Source: Rhizobium rhizoryzae
GTDB taxonomy: Bacteria; Pseudomonadota; Alphaproteobacteria; Rhizobiales; Rhizobiaceae
NCBI RefSeq assembly: GCF_011046895.1
Contig: NZ_CP049250.1
Location: 1,002,001-1,066,000 of the forward strand
Direction of reading: 5' to 3'
DNA length: 64,000 nt
Shown here: positions 1 through 10,189 of the stretch, piece after piece
Position numbering within the stretch: the first letter of the stretch is position 1
Layout: the number at the start of each line of letters is the position of its first letter
Made by a program: the position numbers and the translations under genes
The notes under the pieces: generated by a model
What the model was told of the DNA's origin: nothing
The model's database searches: none
Seen by the model: only the letters and a program-made list of their open reading frames with translations

Positions 1-617
1 CTTATCGGATGTTCACATCCCGAGCAGAGTATCGCTTGACGCTGAGAGCCGATAATGCGGATGCGCGTCTGACGCCGATCGGTAATGGGTTAGGGTTGGT
101 CGGACGTGACCGTCGGGAGCGGTTCGCGTCATTTGAAAATGAACTCGCTCATTTCAGATCTGTCCTGCAAACCAGCCAGGTCACACCAAATCAGGCCACT
201 GCATTCGATGTTCACCTGAATCAGGACGGGCAACGAAGAAGCGGCTATGATTTGCTCGCCTATCCAGACATCACCTTTGATACCGTTGTACGCATTTGGC
301 CAGAACTTGGTGCGTGTTCTACAAAGGCAAAAGAGGCCCTGGAAATTGAAGCTGGCTACGCGGTCTATCTTGGTCGTCAGCGTCAAAGCGTGGAAGCGGT
401 TCGCGCGGACGAAGAGCGAGTCATTCCAGATGATTTCGATTATGGTACAATTTCAGGTTTGTCGAATGAACTGCGAATAAAGCTTTCCAAGGTAAAGCCG
501 AGGAATATTGCACAGGCATCTAAGGTCGATGGAATGACACCAGCAGCACTGGCATTACTGCTCACGTTGGTCCGCCGATTTAACTATCCAGCAAGTGGAC
601 TGGAAGCGAGCGCATAA
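1..617 (+). CDS. mnmG: tRNA uridine-5-carboxymethylaminomethyl modification enzyme MnmG, 3' part
   Basis: This is the C-terminal end of MnmG (GidA); the gene begins upstream of the window and about 204 residues are visible. With MnmE, MnmG uses FAD to install the cmnm5 group on the wobble uridine of several tRNAs. The frame opens with [12 protein letters not shown], a conserved MnmG block. The visible part also includes the helical C-terminal domain that contacts MnmE, with a D-Y-G-T-I-S-G-L-S segment. The stop (TAA, 615-617) lies one base before the ATG of rsmG, the classic gidA-gidB pairing next to parAB. The call is firm although the FAD-binding half is missing from the window. Confidence 0.95.
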   Translation, partial: YRMFTSRAEYRLTLRADNADARLTPIGNGLGLVGRDRRERFASFENELAHFRSVLQTSQVTPNQATAFDVHLNQDGQRRSGYDLLAYPDITFDTVVRIWPELGACSTKAKEALEIEAGYAVYLGRQRQSVEAVRADEERVIPDDFDYGTISGLSNELRIKLSKVKPRNIAQASKVDGMTPAALALLLTLVRRFNYPASGLEASA

Positions 618-618
618 G

Positions 619-1239
619 ATGAAGTTGAATGGTATTGCTGTTTCACGTGAAACAGAACAGCGACTAAACATTTTTGCCGAGCTGTTTTACAAATGGGCGA
701 AAGCCATCAATTTAGTCGCGCCCTCAACTAAAGGCGATCTTTGGAGCCGCCATTTTGCAGACAGCGCTCGGATCTATCAGCTCAATCCTGAACCCTGCCA
801 ATGGCTTGACCTCGGGTCAGGTGGCGGGTTTCCAGGAGTTATCACTGCCATTCTCCTGGCAGAAACAGGCTTTGGCTGGGTCGATCTTGTGGAGAGCAAT
901 CATAAGAAGGCTTCGTTCTTGCGAACTGTGCTCAGCGAAACCGGTGCTCGTGGCTCCGTCCATACGGTGAGGATTGAAGACGCACCTGCTGTCATTTCAA
1001 AGGAGATCAATGCGATTTCTGCAAGGGCTCTCGCTGAACTTCCACTTTTGCTCGATTACTGCAGTCCATGGATGCTGAATAAACCGGGCGTGACCGCTTA
1101 TCTCCACAAAGGGCGGGATTATCAAACAGAGGTTTTGAAAGCCAATAGAAGTTGGACCTTTGATCTGTTAAAACATGCGAGCCATGTGGAAGAAGATTCA
1201 GTCGTGCTGCAGATCTCAGGTCTCAAGCGCGCATCGTAA
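619..1239 (+). CDS. rsmG: 16S rRNA (guanine527-N7)-methyltransferase RsmG
   Basis: RsmG (GidB) methylates N7 of G527 in 16S rRNA using S-adenosylmethionine. The SAM-binding loop reads [12 protein letters not shown], and the family motif N-L-V-A-P-S-T precedes it. At about 206 residues it has the normal family length. I prefer ATG 619, which directly follows the mnmG stop and is preceded by purine-rich sequence. An in-frame ATG at 595 would add eight residues and overlap mnmG. Residues V-S-R-E-T near the N terminus are encoded by a perfect parS site (639-654), so this stretch carries two layers of information. It is probably co-transcribed with mnmG and perhaps parAB. Confidence 0.96.
   Translation: MKLNGIAVSRETEQRLNIFAELFYKWAKAINLVAPSTKGDLWSRHFADSARIYQLNPEPCQWLDLGSGGGFPGVITAILLAETGFGWVDLVESNHKKASFLRTVLSETGARGSVHTVRIEDAPAVISKEINAISARALAELPLLLDYCSPWMLNKPGVTAYLHKGRDYQTEVLKANRSWTFDLLKHASHVEEDSVVLQISGLKRAS
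639..654. other. parS centromere-like site (ParB binding site)
   Basis: The 16-bp palindrome TGTTTCACGTGAAACA is an exact match to the consensus chromosomal parS site bound by ParB. It lies inside the rsmG coding region and encodes V-S-R-E-T there. It is about 600 bp upstream of parA and 1.4 kb upstream of parB. ParB-CTP loads at such sites and ParA partitions the complex, so this marks the origin-proximal segregation region. Confidence 0.92.
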
Positions 1240-1257
1240 CAGGTCGCGGGTGTCAAA

Positions 1258-2049
1258 ATGCAGGAACCTAATCGCATTATTGCAATAGCGAACCAGAAGG
1301 GTGGCGTGGGAAAGACAACGACTGCTATCAACCTTGCGACAGCACTGGCTGCAATTGGTGAGCATGTCTTGATCGTTGATCTGGATCCGCAAGGAAATGC
1401 CAGCACAGGCCTCGGCATTGATCGGCGCAATCGTCATCTGTCTTCATTCGATGTGATGATGGGAAATGCTTCCGTAAGCGAGGCAGTTGTTGCAACTGCA
1501 GTTCCGAATCTGTCGATCGTCCCCTCCACAATGGATCTCCTTGGCTTGGAGATGGAGATTAGTCGCGAAAGCGATCGGGCGTTCCGTCTGCGGCGAGCTC
1601 TCTCCCAACCAGATGCGACAGGATACAGCTACGTCCTTCTTGATTGCCCGCCATCCTTCAATCTTCTAACCGTCAACGCAATGACAGCTGCGCATTCGGT
1701 TCTTGTGCCGCTCCAGTGCGAGTTCTTTGCCCTGGAGGGGTTGAGTCAATTGCTTGAAACTGTGGATCAGGTTCGGCAGAGCGTGAATCCGCATCTGGAT
1801 ATTCAGGGAATCGTTCTGACGATGTTCGATGCGAGAAACAATCTCGCGCAGCAGGTCGTGAACGACGTGCGGACCTATCTGGGTGACAAGGTCTATCACA
1901 CACTGATACCTCGCAATGTTCGCGTGTCGGAAGCGCCATCCTATGGCAAGCCGGCTATCTTGTACGACCTTAAATGCGCCGGTAGCCAAGCCTATCTTCA
2001 GTTGGCATCTGAAGTAATCCAGAGAGAGCGCCGTCGTAAGGCGGCTTGA
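1258..2049 (+). CDS. parA: chromosome partitioning ATPase ParA
   Basis: This is a ParA/Soj-type Walker ATPase of 263 residues that moves ParB-parS complexes over the nucleoid. The deviant Walker A motif K-G-G-V-G-K-T-T-T is at about residues 14-22, followed by V-D-L-D-P-Q-G-N (switch I) and L-L-D-C-P-P (Walker B). The short N terminus lacks the helix-turn-helix extension of plasmid type Ia ParA, so this is the chromosomal form. It starts 18 bp after rsmG and is followed by parB after about 37 bp. The spacing suggests one transcript. Confidence 0.96.
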   Translation: MQEPNRIIAIANQKGGVGKTTTAINLATALAAIGEHVLIVDLDPQGNASTGLGIDRRNRHLSSFDVMMGNASVSEAVVATAVPNLSIVPSTMDLLGLEMEISRESDRAFRLRRALSQPDATGYSYVLLDCPPSFNLLTVNAMTAAHSVLVPLQCEFFALEGLSQLLETVDQVRQSVNPHLDIQGIVLTMFDARNNLAQQVVNDVRTYLGDKVYHTLIPRNVRVSEAPSYGKPAILYDLKCAGSQAYLQLASEVIQRERRRKAA

Positions 2050-2086
2050 TCAGGACGTTTGAACGGAAAAAGTAGGAACCAGTACA

Positions 2087-2968
2087 GTGGTTGATGATCC
2101 TTCACGGCGCCGTCTGGGGCGTGGCCTAGCTGCTCTCATTGGAGAAATGGATCAGGTTGCCCCTTTGGGCGAACAACAAGCAAAACCCGTGAATCCAGAT
2201 CGCCTCGTTCCAATCGAGCTGATTACCAGAAACCCTCGAAACCCTCGTCGGATGTTTGATGAGGCCGAGTTGCATGATCTCGCGGCGTCGTTGCGGCAGC
2301 ACGGGATCGTGCAGCCAGTTGTCGTGCGCACGGTTTCTTCAGGTTTTGAGATTATTGCTGGCGAGCGCCGATGGCGTGCAGCCCAGTTGGCTGGGCTCAT
2401 TGAAATTCCGGTTATTGTGCGGGATGTGGATGATCGCACAGCGCTGGAAATTGCAATTGTTGAGAATGTCCAGCGGTCCGATCTAAATCCTCTGGAAGAG
2501 GCTCTCGGCTACGAGCAACTGATTGCCGAGCATGGCTATACACAGAATGATCTCGGCGAAATCATCGGTAAGAGCAGAAGTCACGTTGCCAATAGTTTGC
2601 GCCTGCTGAAGCTTCCGGAGCCTGTTCGCGATTTGTTGGCAGGCGGCAAGCTCTCAGCCGGTCATGCTCGTGCACTTGTCTCCACCTCCGATCCCACCGG
2701 ATTGGCGAAGGTCATTGTTAATAAGGGTATGTCTGTTCGGGATGCCGAGCGCCTCGCGCAAAATGACATCAAGGCGCAGTCAGAGCCGCCAAAGCTTGCT
2801 CCGATACAGAACAAAGATTCAGATACGCTTGCTCTTGAACGATCGTTGAGCGACTCTCTTGGTCTTGAAATCAAGATCAGTCACAGAGGCGGTAGCGGAC
2901 ATATCAAGATCAACTATAAGACCTTGGAGCAGCTGGAAGAGGTTTGCCGGTTGCTGGAACGACGCTGA
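2087..2968 (+). CDS. parB: chromosome partitioning protein ParB (CTPase, parS-binding)
   Basis: ParB is a CTP-dependent DNA clamp that loads at parS and stimulates ParA. The 293-residue product starts with a conserved R-R-L-G-R-G-L-A-A-L-I-G box that contacts ParA. It continues with the CTP-binding motif G-E-R-R-W-R-A, then E-N-V-Q-R-S-D-L-N-P-L-E-E-A, a helix-turn-helix (N-D-L-G-E-I-I-G-K-S-R-S-H-V) and a C-terminal dimerisation domain. The start is a GTG at 2087. The likely cognate site is the parS at 639-654. parB is convergent with holA, and I see no convincing terminator in the 89-bp gap. Confidence 0.96.
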   Translation: MVDDPSRRRLGRGLAALIGEMDQVAPLGEQQAKPVNPDRLVPIELITRNPRNPRRMFDEAELHDLAASLRQHGIVQPVVVRTVSSGFEIIAGERRWRAAQLAGLIEIPVIVRDVDDRTALEIAIVENVQRSDLNPLEEALGYEQLIAEHGYTQNDLGEIIGKSRSHVANSLRLLKLPEPVRDLLAGGKLSAGHARALVSTSDPTGLAKVIVNKGMSVRDAERLAQNDIKAQSEPPKLAPIQNKDSDTLALERSLSDSLGLEIKISHRGGSGHIKINYKTLEQLEEVCRLLERR

Positions 2969-3057
2969 AGGCCGTGTTAAGCCGGCTTATGAGCTCTCTT
3001 TGTCAGATTTTCAATGTGCGGCCCTAGCGCTGATCGAGGGAAGCGACAGCTGGCATG

Positions 3058-4101
3058 TTAGGATCTGTTTGCGCGCTGAGATTGAAGCGCTGATGCAAGG
3101 AGCGTCTGGAACGCTATCGAGTCATCCAATTGTGCCTGCTGACGTGACTGATAGATCGCCGTGTGCAGCCTCTGCGTCTCACGGGCCAATGACGTTGATG
3201 ACCAATTTCTCAGCGCCTTCTCCATCAAAGGCTTACGCTTGAAATGAATATGGCGGCCTGAGGTTTGCATGATTTGCGCGCTCTGCAAACGCTTCTCTTC
3301 CATTTCTGCTCTCATCGCATCGAGCATTTGGAACGTTCGTAGGCAGGACTGCAAAACAAGAAAGATTGGCTGCTTGGATTGGACAATCTTCTGTATTGCG
3401 CGGTGAAGCCCGTCAAGGTCACCCGCCAGGACACAATCCACTGCATCATCAGCCGAGATGGCACTTGCATCTCCGATGATATCGGTCACGTGGTCCTGCT
3501 CGATTTGCTTCTGCTGCATACAGTAAAGGATTAGTTTTCGTATCTCGTTTCGAGATGCGACACGATCTCCACCGAGTGCTTCAAGCAGGGTAGCGCGAGC
3601 TTCCGGAGTGATCCGAAGATCAGCTTGTGCCAATTCCTGATCGATCAAGGCATTGAGGGACTTTACATCATCCGAGTAACATGGGACGGCGACCGCGATC
3701 TTCGCCTGCTCTGCATTTTTTCGCAGAGCACTACCCTTCTTGAGATCGCCACCTTCAATGATCAGTATGTTGCCGGGAATTCGACCTGAGTCGAGTGCCG
3801 CAATCGCGTCAGCCCCAATCTTCTCACCGCCCGATCCGCGTAGGTGAATGACTTTTTGCCCGCCAAACAAACCAAGTGAGTTGACTTCGTCAATCAGCCG
3901 GCCAGGATCCCCCTGCAGTTCCGATAGATCGAGACGCGTGTAGGAAAAGGGATCATCGACATTTACGCCTGCTTTTTCCGCAAGCGCCTTTGCACGTTCT
4001 GACACCAGACCTTTATCAGGGCCATAGACCAGAAAAATACGATAGAGTTCGGTTGCTCGTGAAAGCAACCGATCAAATTCGTGCGCTTTGATTTCGGCCA
4101 T
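3058..4101 (-). CDS. holA: DNA polymerase III subunit delta
   Basis: This is the delta (HolA) clamp-loader subunit, which opens the beta sliding clamp. The 347-residue length and the N-terminal M-A-E-I-K-A-H-E-F-D-R-L together with F-L-V-Y-G-P-D-K-G-L-V-S-E-R fit alphaproteobacterial HolA. The family's degenerate AAA+ fold lacks a working Walker A motif, and none is seen here. It follows lptE with a 3-bp gap at the end of the leuS-lptE-holA unit on the minus strand, the same lptE-holA pairing found in many proteobacteria. Confidence 0.93.
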   Translation of the reverse strand: MAEIKAHEFDRLLSRATELYRIFLVYGPDKGLVSERAKALAEKAGVNVDDPFSYTRLDLSELQGDPGRLIDEVNSLGLFGGQKVIHLRGSGGEKIGADAIAALDSGRIPGNILIIEGGDLKKGSALRKNAEQAKIAVAVPCYSDDVKSLNALIDQELAQADLRITPEARATLLEALGGDRVASRNEIRKLILYCMQQKQIEQDHVTDIIGDASAISADDAVDCVLAGDLDGLHRAIQKIVQSKQPIFLVLQSCLRTFQMLDAMRAEMEEKRLQSAQIMQTSGRHIHFKRKPLMEKALRNWSSTSLARETQRLHTAIYQSRQQAQLDDSIAFQTLLASALQSQRANRS

Positions 4102-4104
4102 AGT

Positions 4105-4626
4105 CTACTTGGAAAGCGCCATCGCCAAATCCGCCCGGACGAATTCCGCGACTTCGTTCGCTGCCCGGTTCTCCGCATCCCGATAGGCGCGCAACTTCGC
4201 AAATTCCTGATTGCTGAGATCAAGCAGTGCGGTCGATGAGCGGGTCGCCGATTTCAGCACTTGACCATCTTTTATTCGTGTCAGTGCATAGGTGGCAGAG
4301 ACGGTGACGCGCCCCGGAAGAACCGCCGCTGCGATTTCGTCGTCGAGGATATTGGCGCGGGTGGACGTGACGGAGAGTTGAAGCTGATATTCAGCGAGTG
4401 CAGGTTCACCAGCCCCACCACCCGTCAGGAAGACAAGACGATTACGAACCTCTTGTCCGACTCGGTCACCGAGAGGGTTGATCTTGATGGCAGCCATCTT
4501 CACCGGAACTCCTCCGGCCGAAGAATAGAGCGGGCGAGCCTGGCAGCCCGCAAGGGCTGCCACAATTGCAATCGATGCCACGGCGCGACCGATTTGCCGC
4601 AGGGCGGAAGAACGCTCAAACAACAA
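4105..4626 (-). CDS. lptE: LPS-assembly lipoprotein LptE
   Basis: This outer-membrane lipoprotein plugs the LptD barrel and helps deliver lipopolysaccharide to the cell surface. The N terminus has arginine, a hydrophobic stretch ([10 protein letters not shown]) and a lipobox L-A-G-C, so it should be lipidated at that cysteine. I chose a TTG start at 4626, overlapping the end of leuS by 11 bases, because an AGAGGA sequence sits about 9 nt upstream. The longer in-frame ATG at 4743 would place more than 30 non-signal residues before the signal peptide. The mature part fits the small LptE fold. The family call rests on lipobox, size and leuS-lptE-holA order more than on sequence motifs. Confidence 0.85.
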   Translation of the reverse strand: MLFERSSALRQIGRAVASIAIVAALAGCQARPLYSSAGGVPVKMAAIKINPLGDRVGQEVRNRLVFLTGGGAGEPALAEYQLQLSVTSTRANILDDEIAAAVLPGRVTVSATYALTRIKDGQVLKSATRSSTALLDLSNQEFAKLRAYRDAENRAANEVAEFVRADLAMALSK

Positions 4627-7249
4627 TGTTGATGATCCTCTGTGGGACGATAATGATCTTCTTCGGTGCGCTACCGGAAAGAGCAGCCTGAACCGCCTCC
4701 AGCTGCAGGACCGCAGCTTGAACCGCATTCTGGTCTGCGTCACGCGCGATTGTCAATTCGGCACGCTTCTTTCCGTTAATTTGGACCGGAAGAGTGACCT
4801 CGTTATCAGCAACCAGAACCGGGTCGAAGGCAGGCCAGGTGGCTTCTGCGACAAGACCTTGATTGCCGAGCACGGACCAGCACTCTTCCGCAAGATGGGG
4901 GGTCATCGGCGCGACGATCTGGATCAGGATATGTGCAGCTTCACGGACAGCAGCTACGTAAGCATCATCCTGAGTGCCTGCTGCCACCTGCGTCAGCGGA
5001 GATGCAAGAGTGTTCACCAGTTCGTAGATGCGTGCAACGGCCTTGTTGAACGCCAGCTTGTCATAGTCCTGTTGAACGGCCTGCAAAGTCTTGTGTGCGG
5101 CCTGTGAAACAGACAGCGCAGCGCCTTCCTTGGCAGGGTTCGCCGCAACCTTGCTCAAAACAGGTGCCGCTTCCGAGATCAGGCGCCAGACGCGCTGGAC
5201 GAACCGGTGCGAGCCCTCAACTCCGGCTTCAGACCAGATCACATCGCGATCGGGAGGCGAGTCGGACAACACGAAGAAGCGGGCAGTGTCGGCACCATAG
5301 GAAGCGATGATGTCGTCGGGATCCACGACGTTCTTCTTCGACTTCGACATCTTTTCAATCGAGCCGATGGCCACTTCCGCACCGGAACTCAAGAGGAAGG
5401 CTTTGCGGGCACCATCAACTTCTTCAATACGGATATCCGCGGGTGCGACCCACTGGCCGCTCTGGCCTTCGCCGAGGCGGTAGGTTTCATGAACCACCAT
5501 GCCCTGCGTAAAGAGGCCCTTGAAGGGTTCCTTGAGGTCGAGATGACCCGTCTCGCGCATGGCGCGCGTAAAGAAGCGCGAATACAGGAGATGCAGGATC
5601 GCATGCTCGATGCCGCCGATGTACTGGTCCACGGGAAGCCATCGGTTGGCCACTGCCGGATCTGTCGGATTGTCTTCCCAGGGCGCTGTGAAGCGGGCGA
5701 AGTACCAGCTGGAATCCACAAAGGTATCCATCGTGTCCGTCTCACGACGAGCAGGCTTGCCACAGCATGGGCACGCCACATTGCGCCAAGTCGGGTGACG
5801 GTCCAGCGGGTTTCCGGGTACATCGAAGGTCACGTCATCCGGAAGCTGAACGGGCAGATCTTTCTTCGGCACCGGGACGACGCCACAGTCTTCGCAATGA
5901 ATGACCGGGATCGGGCAACCCCAATAGCGTTGGCGAGAAACGCCCCAATCGCGCAGGCGGAAGTTCACCTTACGGGCAGCCTGCGGAGCGTTCCCAAGTT
6001 GCTGGGATGTCAGCAGATCGGCTACCTTCTGGAAGGCGGCGTCTGTCGTCAGACCATCCAGGAACCGGGAATTGATCATCACGCCGTCACCGTCATAGGC
6101 CTCGGTGCCCACGGTGAAGCTGGCTGCATCGCCACCTTCCGGCATGACCACTGGAACAACGGGAAGATCGTACTTGCGGGCGAAATCCAGGTCGCGCTGA
6201 TCACCAGACGGGCAGCCGAAAATGGCGCCTGTGCCGTAATCCATCAGCACAAAATTCGCGATGTAAACCGGAACTTCCCAAGCCGGATCGAGCGGGTGCC
6301 TGACGAACAGGCCCGTATTGTAGCCCTTCTTCTCGGCTGTTTCGAGCGCGGCAAGCGACGTGCCCTGACGACGGCATTCCTCGCAGAAATCCTGGATCTC
6401 GCTGTTGGATGCCGCCAGTGCCTTGGCGACAGGGTGATCTGCCGAGATCGCGAGGAAGGATGCGCCAAACAGAGTGTCAGGACGGGTCGTATAGACTTCA
6501 ATTTCGCTGCAGTCCGCAGCAATACGGCTTGCTTCCGCCAGTTCCCAGCGAATGGTCAGGCCTTCAGAGCGACCGATCCAGTTCTTCTGCATCAGACGCA
6601 CTTTTTCCGGCCACTGGTCGAGGCCGTCCAGCGAATCAAGCAGATCCTGGGCGAATTCTGTAATCTTGAAGAACCACTGGGTCAGTTCGCGCTGTTCGAC
6701 AAGGGCCCCCGAACGCCAGCCGCGCCCTTCGATGACCTGCTCATTGGCGAGAACAGTCTGATCGACCGGATCCCAGTTGACCTTGGACTGCTTGCGGTAA
6801 ACCAGACCCTTTTCCATCATGTCGAGGAACAGGTGCTGCTGACGCTGATAGTAGGCCACGTCGCAGGTTGCGAACTCGCGCGCCCAATCCAATGAAAGGC
6901 CCATGGATTTCAGCTGGCCGCGCATGGTGGCAATGTTCTGATAGGTCCAGTCCTTTGGATGAACCTTGTTCTGCATGGCCGCGTTTTCCGCTGGCATGCC
7001 GAACGCATCCCAGCCCATGGGATGCAGAACGTTGAAACCACGCGCACGCTTGTAGCGAGCAACAACATCCCCCATGGCATAGTTGCGCACATGGCCCATA
7101 TGGATGCGACCCGACGGATAGGGGAACATCTCAAGCACGTAATACTTGTCGCGCGTATCGCTGTTGTCTGTCTCGAAGGTTTTCGCTTCGGACCACTTTG
7201 CCTGCCAACGGGGTTCGGCATCCCGCGGATTGTAACGTTCGGTCGCCAT
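4616..7249 (-). CDS. leuS: leucyl-tRNA synthetase
   Basis: LeuS is a class I synthetase that charges tRNA-Leu and edits mischarged tRNA. The 877-residue protein carries the HIGH-type signature H-M-G-H at residues 50-53 and K-M-S-K-S near residues 633-637. Between them lie the large editing insertion and the W-Y-F-A-R-F segment. The start at 7249 gives the usual M-A-T-E-R-Y-N-P-R. The complementary strand contains a 562-codon open frame, which I treat as a by-product of codon bias. leuS is first in the minus-strand unit that also holds lptE and holA. Confidence 0.97.
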   Translation of the reverse strand: MATERYNPRDAEPRWQAKWSEAKTFETDNSDTRDKYYVLEMFPYPSGRIHMGHVRNYAMGDVVARYKRARGFNVLHPMGWDAFGMPAENAAMQNKVHPKDWTYQNIATMRGQLKSMGLSLDWAREFATCDVAYYQRQQHLFLDMMEKGLVYRKQSKVNWDPVDQTVLANEQVIEGRGWRSGALVEQRELTQWFFKITEFAQDLLDSLDGLDQWPEKVRLMQKNWIGRSEGLTIRWELAEASRIAADCSEIEVYTTRPDTLFGASFLAISADHPVAKALAASNSEIQDFCEECRRQGTSLAALETAEKKGYNTGLFVRHPLDPAWEVPVYIANFVLMDYGTGAIFGCPSGDQRDLDFARKYDLPVVPVVMPEGGDAASFTVGTEAYDGDGVMINSRFLDGLTTDAAFQKVADLLTSQQLGNAPQAARKVNFRLRDWGVSRQRYWGCPIPVIHCEDCGVVPVPKKDLPVQLPDDVTFDVPGNPLDRHPTWRNVACPCCGKPARRETDTMDTFVDSSWYFARFTAPWEDNPTDPAVANRWLPVDQYIGGIEHAILHLLYSRFFTRAMRETGHLDLKEPFKGLFTQGMVVHETYRLGEGQSGQWVAPADIRIEEVDGARKAFLLSSGAEVAIGSIEKMSKSKKNVVDPDDIIASYGADTARFFVLSDSPPDRDVIWSEAGVEGSHRFVQRVWRLISEAAPVLSKVAANPAKEGAALSVSQAAHKTLQAVQQDYDKLAFNKAVARIYELVNTLASPLTQVAAGTQDDAYVAAVREAAHILIQIVAPMTPHLAEECWSVLGNQGLVAEATWPAFDPVLVADNEVTLPVQINGKKRAELTIARDADQNAVQAAVLQLEAVQAALSGSAPKKIIIVPQRIINIVV

Positions 7250-7411
7250 TTCAGAGAATTCCGGGTATGAATAGAGTTGCGGTGACCTTCATCACGAAAG
7301 GCGTTGAGCGTCAAGTTTTTGAGGCTCGCGAGGGTCAGAACGCGATCAATCCCTTGGCATAGGGCGGCTTCCTCGCTAACTGCGTTGCAGCAGAATAATT
7401 GAGGCAAGGCG

Positions 7412-8071
7412 ATGACTGTCGAAGAACGACTTCAGGACGTTAAGCAGAAGATTTCGATGGCGGAACGGGATGCGGGCCGCGCGGAGGCATCGGTAACGCT
7501 GGTTGCCGTTTCCAAAACCTTCGATGCTGATGCGATTCGCCCTGTTATTTCAGCCGGTCAGCGCGTGTTCGGTGAAAACCGTGTTCAGGAAAGCGAAGGA
7601 AAGTGGCCACAGCTGAAGGCGGAAACTCCTGGCATCGAGCTCCACCTTATTGGTCCTTTGCAATCGAACAAGGCGGCTGACGCGGTTGCGCTTTTTGATG
7701 TCATCGAAACCATTGACCGGGAGAAAATTGCCCGGGCCGTGGCAACAGAAATGCAAAAGCAAGGCAAGACAGTTCGGCTTTACGTGCAGGTCAATATCGG
7801 AATGGAGCCGCAAAAGGCCGGTATTGAGCCGAAACAGACGGTTGCTTTTGTCCATTTCTGCCGTGATGAACTGAAGCTGGAAATTGAGGGCCTGATGTGT
7901 ATCCCACCCGCGGAAGATCATCCCGGTCCCTATTTCGCATTGCTTCGCAAGCTGGCGGAAGAGGCTGGCGTGTCCAAGCTCTCCATGGGAATGTCGGGTG
8001 ACTTCGAAACGGCTATCGGTTTTGGTGCCACCAGCGTCCGGGTCGGTTCCGCAATTTTTGGTCATCGCTGA
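7412..8071 (+). CDS. YggS family pyridoxal phosphate homeostasis protein
   Basis: This is a PLPBP/YggS-type single-domain protein (219 residues) that binds pyridoxal 5'-phosphate and buffers vitamin B6 and amino-acid metabolism; it is not a known enzyme. The PLP lysine is expected at K35 in V-A-V-S-K-T. Other family blocks are F-G-E-N-R-V-Q-E, H-L-I-G-P-L-Q-S-N-K and a C-terminal L-S-M-G-M-S-G-D-F. It is transcribed divergently from leuS across a 162-bp gap. It ends about 100 bp before prpE and could be expressed alone. Confidence 0.93.
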   Translation: MTVEERLQDVKQKISMAERDAGRAEASVTLVAVSKTFDADAIRPVISAGQRVFGENRVQESEGKWPQLKAETPGIELHLIGPLQSNKAADAVALFDVIETIDREKIARAVATEMQKQGKTVRLYVQVNIGMEPQKAGIEPKQTVAFVHFCRDELKLEIEGLMCIPPAEDHPGPYFALLRKLAEEAGVSKLSMGMSGDFETAIGFGATSVRVGSAIFGHR

Positions 8072-8172
8072 TAAAGCGCAAGAGGCGTCCCTCTTTCGTC
8101 GGGCTTTCCACGCGCCTTCTGACCTCCTAATCTGTGCGCTCGAATATGTGCGGCAGACGATGGGAGGATCAG

Positions 8173-10110
8173 ATGCACGCAAACAGCCGATATCGTGAGG
8201 TCTATCAGGACTGGCAACAGAACCCGCAAGCGTTCTGGGCGAAGCAAGCGGACAATCTTCACTGGTTCAAGCAGCCGGACAAGATTTTCGACGAATCGCA
8301 GGGCGTCTACGGGCGCTGGTTCGTCGGAGGCGAAACCAACACCTGCTATAACTGTCTCGACAGGCACGTAGCAGATGGCAAGGGTGCCCAGCCCGCCCTC
8401 ATCTATGATAGCGCCATGACGGGCGAGAAGCGCGTCTATACCTATGACGAAGTGCTGACGGAAGTTCAGGCTATTGCTGCTGTTCTGCAAAACCTGGGCG
8501 TTGAAAAAGGCGACCGGGTCGTCATCTACATGCCGATGGTGGCAGAAGCGACGTTCTCCATGCTGGCTTGCGCGCGTCTCGGCGCGATCCACTCGGTGGT
8601 TTTCGGGGGCTTTGCGGCCCATGAGCTGGCAACGCGGCTGGATGACTCGCAGGCAAAGATCGTGATCAGCGCCAGCTGCGGATTGGAGCCCGGGCGCGTC
8701 GTTCCCTACAAGCCATTGCTCGATCAGGCCGTTGATATGGCAAGGGTCAAGCCGCAGGCCTGCATCATCCTGCAACGCGACCAGCATCATGCGGTGCTTC
8801 GGTATGAGCATGGCGACATGGATTTCGCTCAGGCGGTGGAGGCGGAGAAGGTCAAGGGCACACAGGTGCCTTGCGTTCCGGTTCTTGCAACGGATCCGCT
8901 TTACGTGCTCTACACGTCCGGAACGACCGGCCAGCCCAAAGGCGTCATACGCGATAATGGGGGCCATATGGTCGCCCTGCTCTGGAGCATGCGCAACTTC
9001 TTTGGCGTGAAACCCGGTGAAACATTCTGGGCGGCTTCGGATATCGGCTGGGTCGTTGGCCATTCCTATATCGTCTACGGGCCGCTGATTGCGGGGAATG
9101 CCAGCGTCATCTTCGAAGGCAAGCCGATCGGCACCCCGGATGCTGGCACCTATTGGCGTGTCGTGCAGGATCACGACGTCAAGGTCATGTTCACCGCTCC
9201 GACGGCCTTCCGCGCTATACGCCGGGAGGATGGCGATGGTGAACATATTGAGCGCTACGATACGTCTGGCTTGCGGGCTCTGTTTCTGGCGGGTGAACGG
9301 GCCGATACCGAGACCATCAAGTGGGCCGAACGCATGCTGAAGGTGCCGGTGATCGATCACTGGTGGCAGACCGAAACAGGATGGCCTGTTGCCGGAAATC
9401 CTGTTGGGCTCGGTCTCATGCCCGTCAAATATGGTTCCCCTACTCTTCCCATGCCCGGTTATGACCTCCAGGTGGTGGACGATGCCGGATACCCGGTCCC
9501 TGCCAATACGCTTGGTAACATCGTCCTCAAACTGCCGCTTCCGCCGGGATGTCTGGTCAGCTTCTGGAATGCGGACGATCGATTCCGTACGTCCTGCCTG
9601 GAGGAGTTTCCAGGCTACTACAAAACCGCGGACGCCGGTCTGGTGGATGAAGACGGCTATGTATTCGTCATGGCGCGGACCGACGACATCATCAACTGCG
9701 CCGGTCACCGTCTGTCGACAGGAGCCATGGAAGAAGTCTGCGCCATGCATCCTGATGTGGCGGAGTGTGCCGTCATCGGCGTCGCCGATGCGCTGAAAGG
9801 TCAGATTCCGTGCGGCTTTCTTGTGCTCAAGGCCAAGGTTGATCGTGATGAAAAACTGATTGCCAAGGAAATCGTGGAGCTCGTCCGCAACGAAATCGGT
9901 CCCGTCGCCGCTTTCAAGAATGTCATGGTCGTGACGCGTCTGCCCAAGACACGGTCCGGCAAAATCTTGCGTGGCACCATGCAGAAGATTGCGGATGGAC
10001 TACCTTGGAAAATGCCCGCGACCATCGATGACCCTACTATTCTTGATGAGATCAGCGAAATCCTGCAGAAGCATGGATATTGCGAGCCTCAGAAAGCTCT
10101 AGCCGGCTAA
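8173..10110 (+). CDS. prpE: propionyl-CoA synthetase
   Basis: This AMP-forming acyl-CoA ligase of 645 residues probably activates propionate to propionyl-CoA. It has the ACS N-terminal domain, the phosphate-binding loop Y-T-S-G-T-T-G-Q-P-K-G-V near residue 246, W-W-Q-T-E-T-G, and the C-terminal acetylation-type lysine in S-G-K-I-L-R near residue 597. PrpE-like features over Acs are E-T-N-T-C-Y-N-C-L-D-R-H, G-T-P-D-A-G-T-Y-W and the shorter length. The start at ATG 8173 has a GGGAGGA ribosome site; an upstream ATG (8134) does not. Acetate or butyrate use cannot be excluded. Confidence 0.9.
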   Translation: MHANSRYREVYQDWQQNPQAFWAKQADNLHWFKQPDKIFDESQGVYGRWFVGGETNTCYNCLDRHVADGKGAQPALIYDSAMTGEKRVYTYDEVLTEVQAIAAVLQNLGVEKGDRVVIYMPMVAEATFSMLACARLGAIHSVVFGGFAAHELATRLDDSQAKIVISASCGLEPGRVVPYKPLLDQAVDMARVKPQACIILQRDQHHAVLRYEHGDMDFAQAVEAEKVKGTQVPCVPVLATDPLYVLYTSGTTGQPKGVIRDNGGHMVALLWSMRNFFGVKPGETFWAASDIGWVVGHSYIVYGPLIAGNASVIFEGKPIGTPDAGTYWRVVQDHDVKVMFTAPTAFRAIRREDGDGEHIERYDTSGLRALFLAGERADTETIKWAERMLKVPVIDHWWQTETGWPVAGNPVGLGLMPVKYGSPTLPMPGYDLQVVDDAGYPVPANTLGNIVLKLPLPPGCLVSFWNADDRFRTSCLEEFPGYYKTADAGLVDEDGYVFVMARTDDIINCAGHRLSTGAMEEVCAMHPDVAECAVIGVADALKGQIPCGFLVLKAKVDRDEKLIAKEIVELVRNEIGPVAAFKNVMVVTRLPKTRSGKILRGTMQKIADGLPWKMPATIDDPTILDEISEILQKHGYCEPQKALAG

Positions 10111-10144
10111 CCAAAATAGAAAGTCAGATTCTCTTCCAATAAAA

Positions 10145-10167
10145 AAGCCGGCTCGTAAGGCCGGCTT
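10145..10167. terminator. bidirectional rho-independent terminator between prpE and trcR
   Basis: An 8-bp perfect stem (AAGCCGGC/GCCGGCTT) with a 7-nt loop lies between two convergent genes. On the minus strand it is followed by a run of six T, so it is a strong terminator for trcR. On the plus strand the T-tract is weaker (CTTCTTC). Confidence 0.85.
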
Positions 10168-10189
10168 CTTCAATTCGATCCACCAAAGA

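Noticed and set aside
2969..3057. AAGCCGGCTT palindrome between parB and holA as a terminator
   Set aside because: The palindrome is short and self-complementary with no separate loop or T-run.
5207..6895. 562-codon open frame antisense to leuS
   Set aside because: It lies wholly opposite a certain gene, its product has no recognisable domain, and long antisense frames are expected from biased third positions in GC-rich DNA.
8062..9750. 562-codon open frame antisense to prpE
   Set aside because: Same reasoning: it is covered by a clear acyl-CoA synthetase on the other strand and has no motif of its own.
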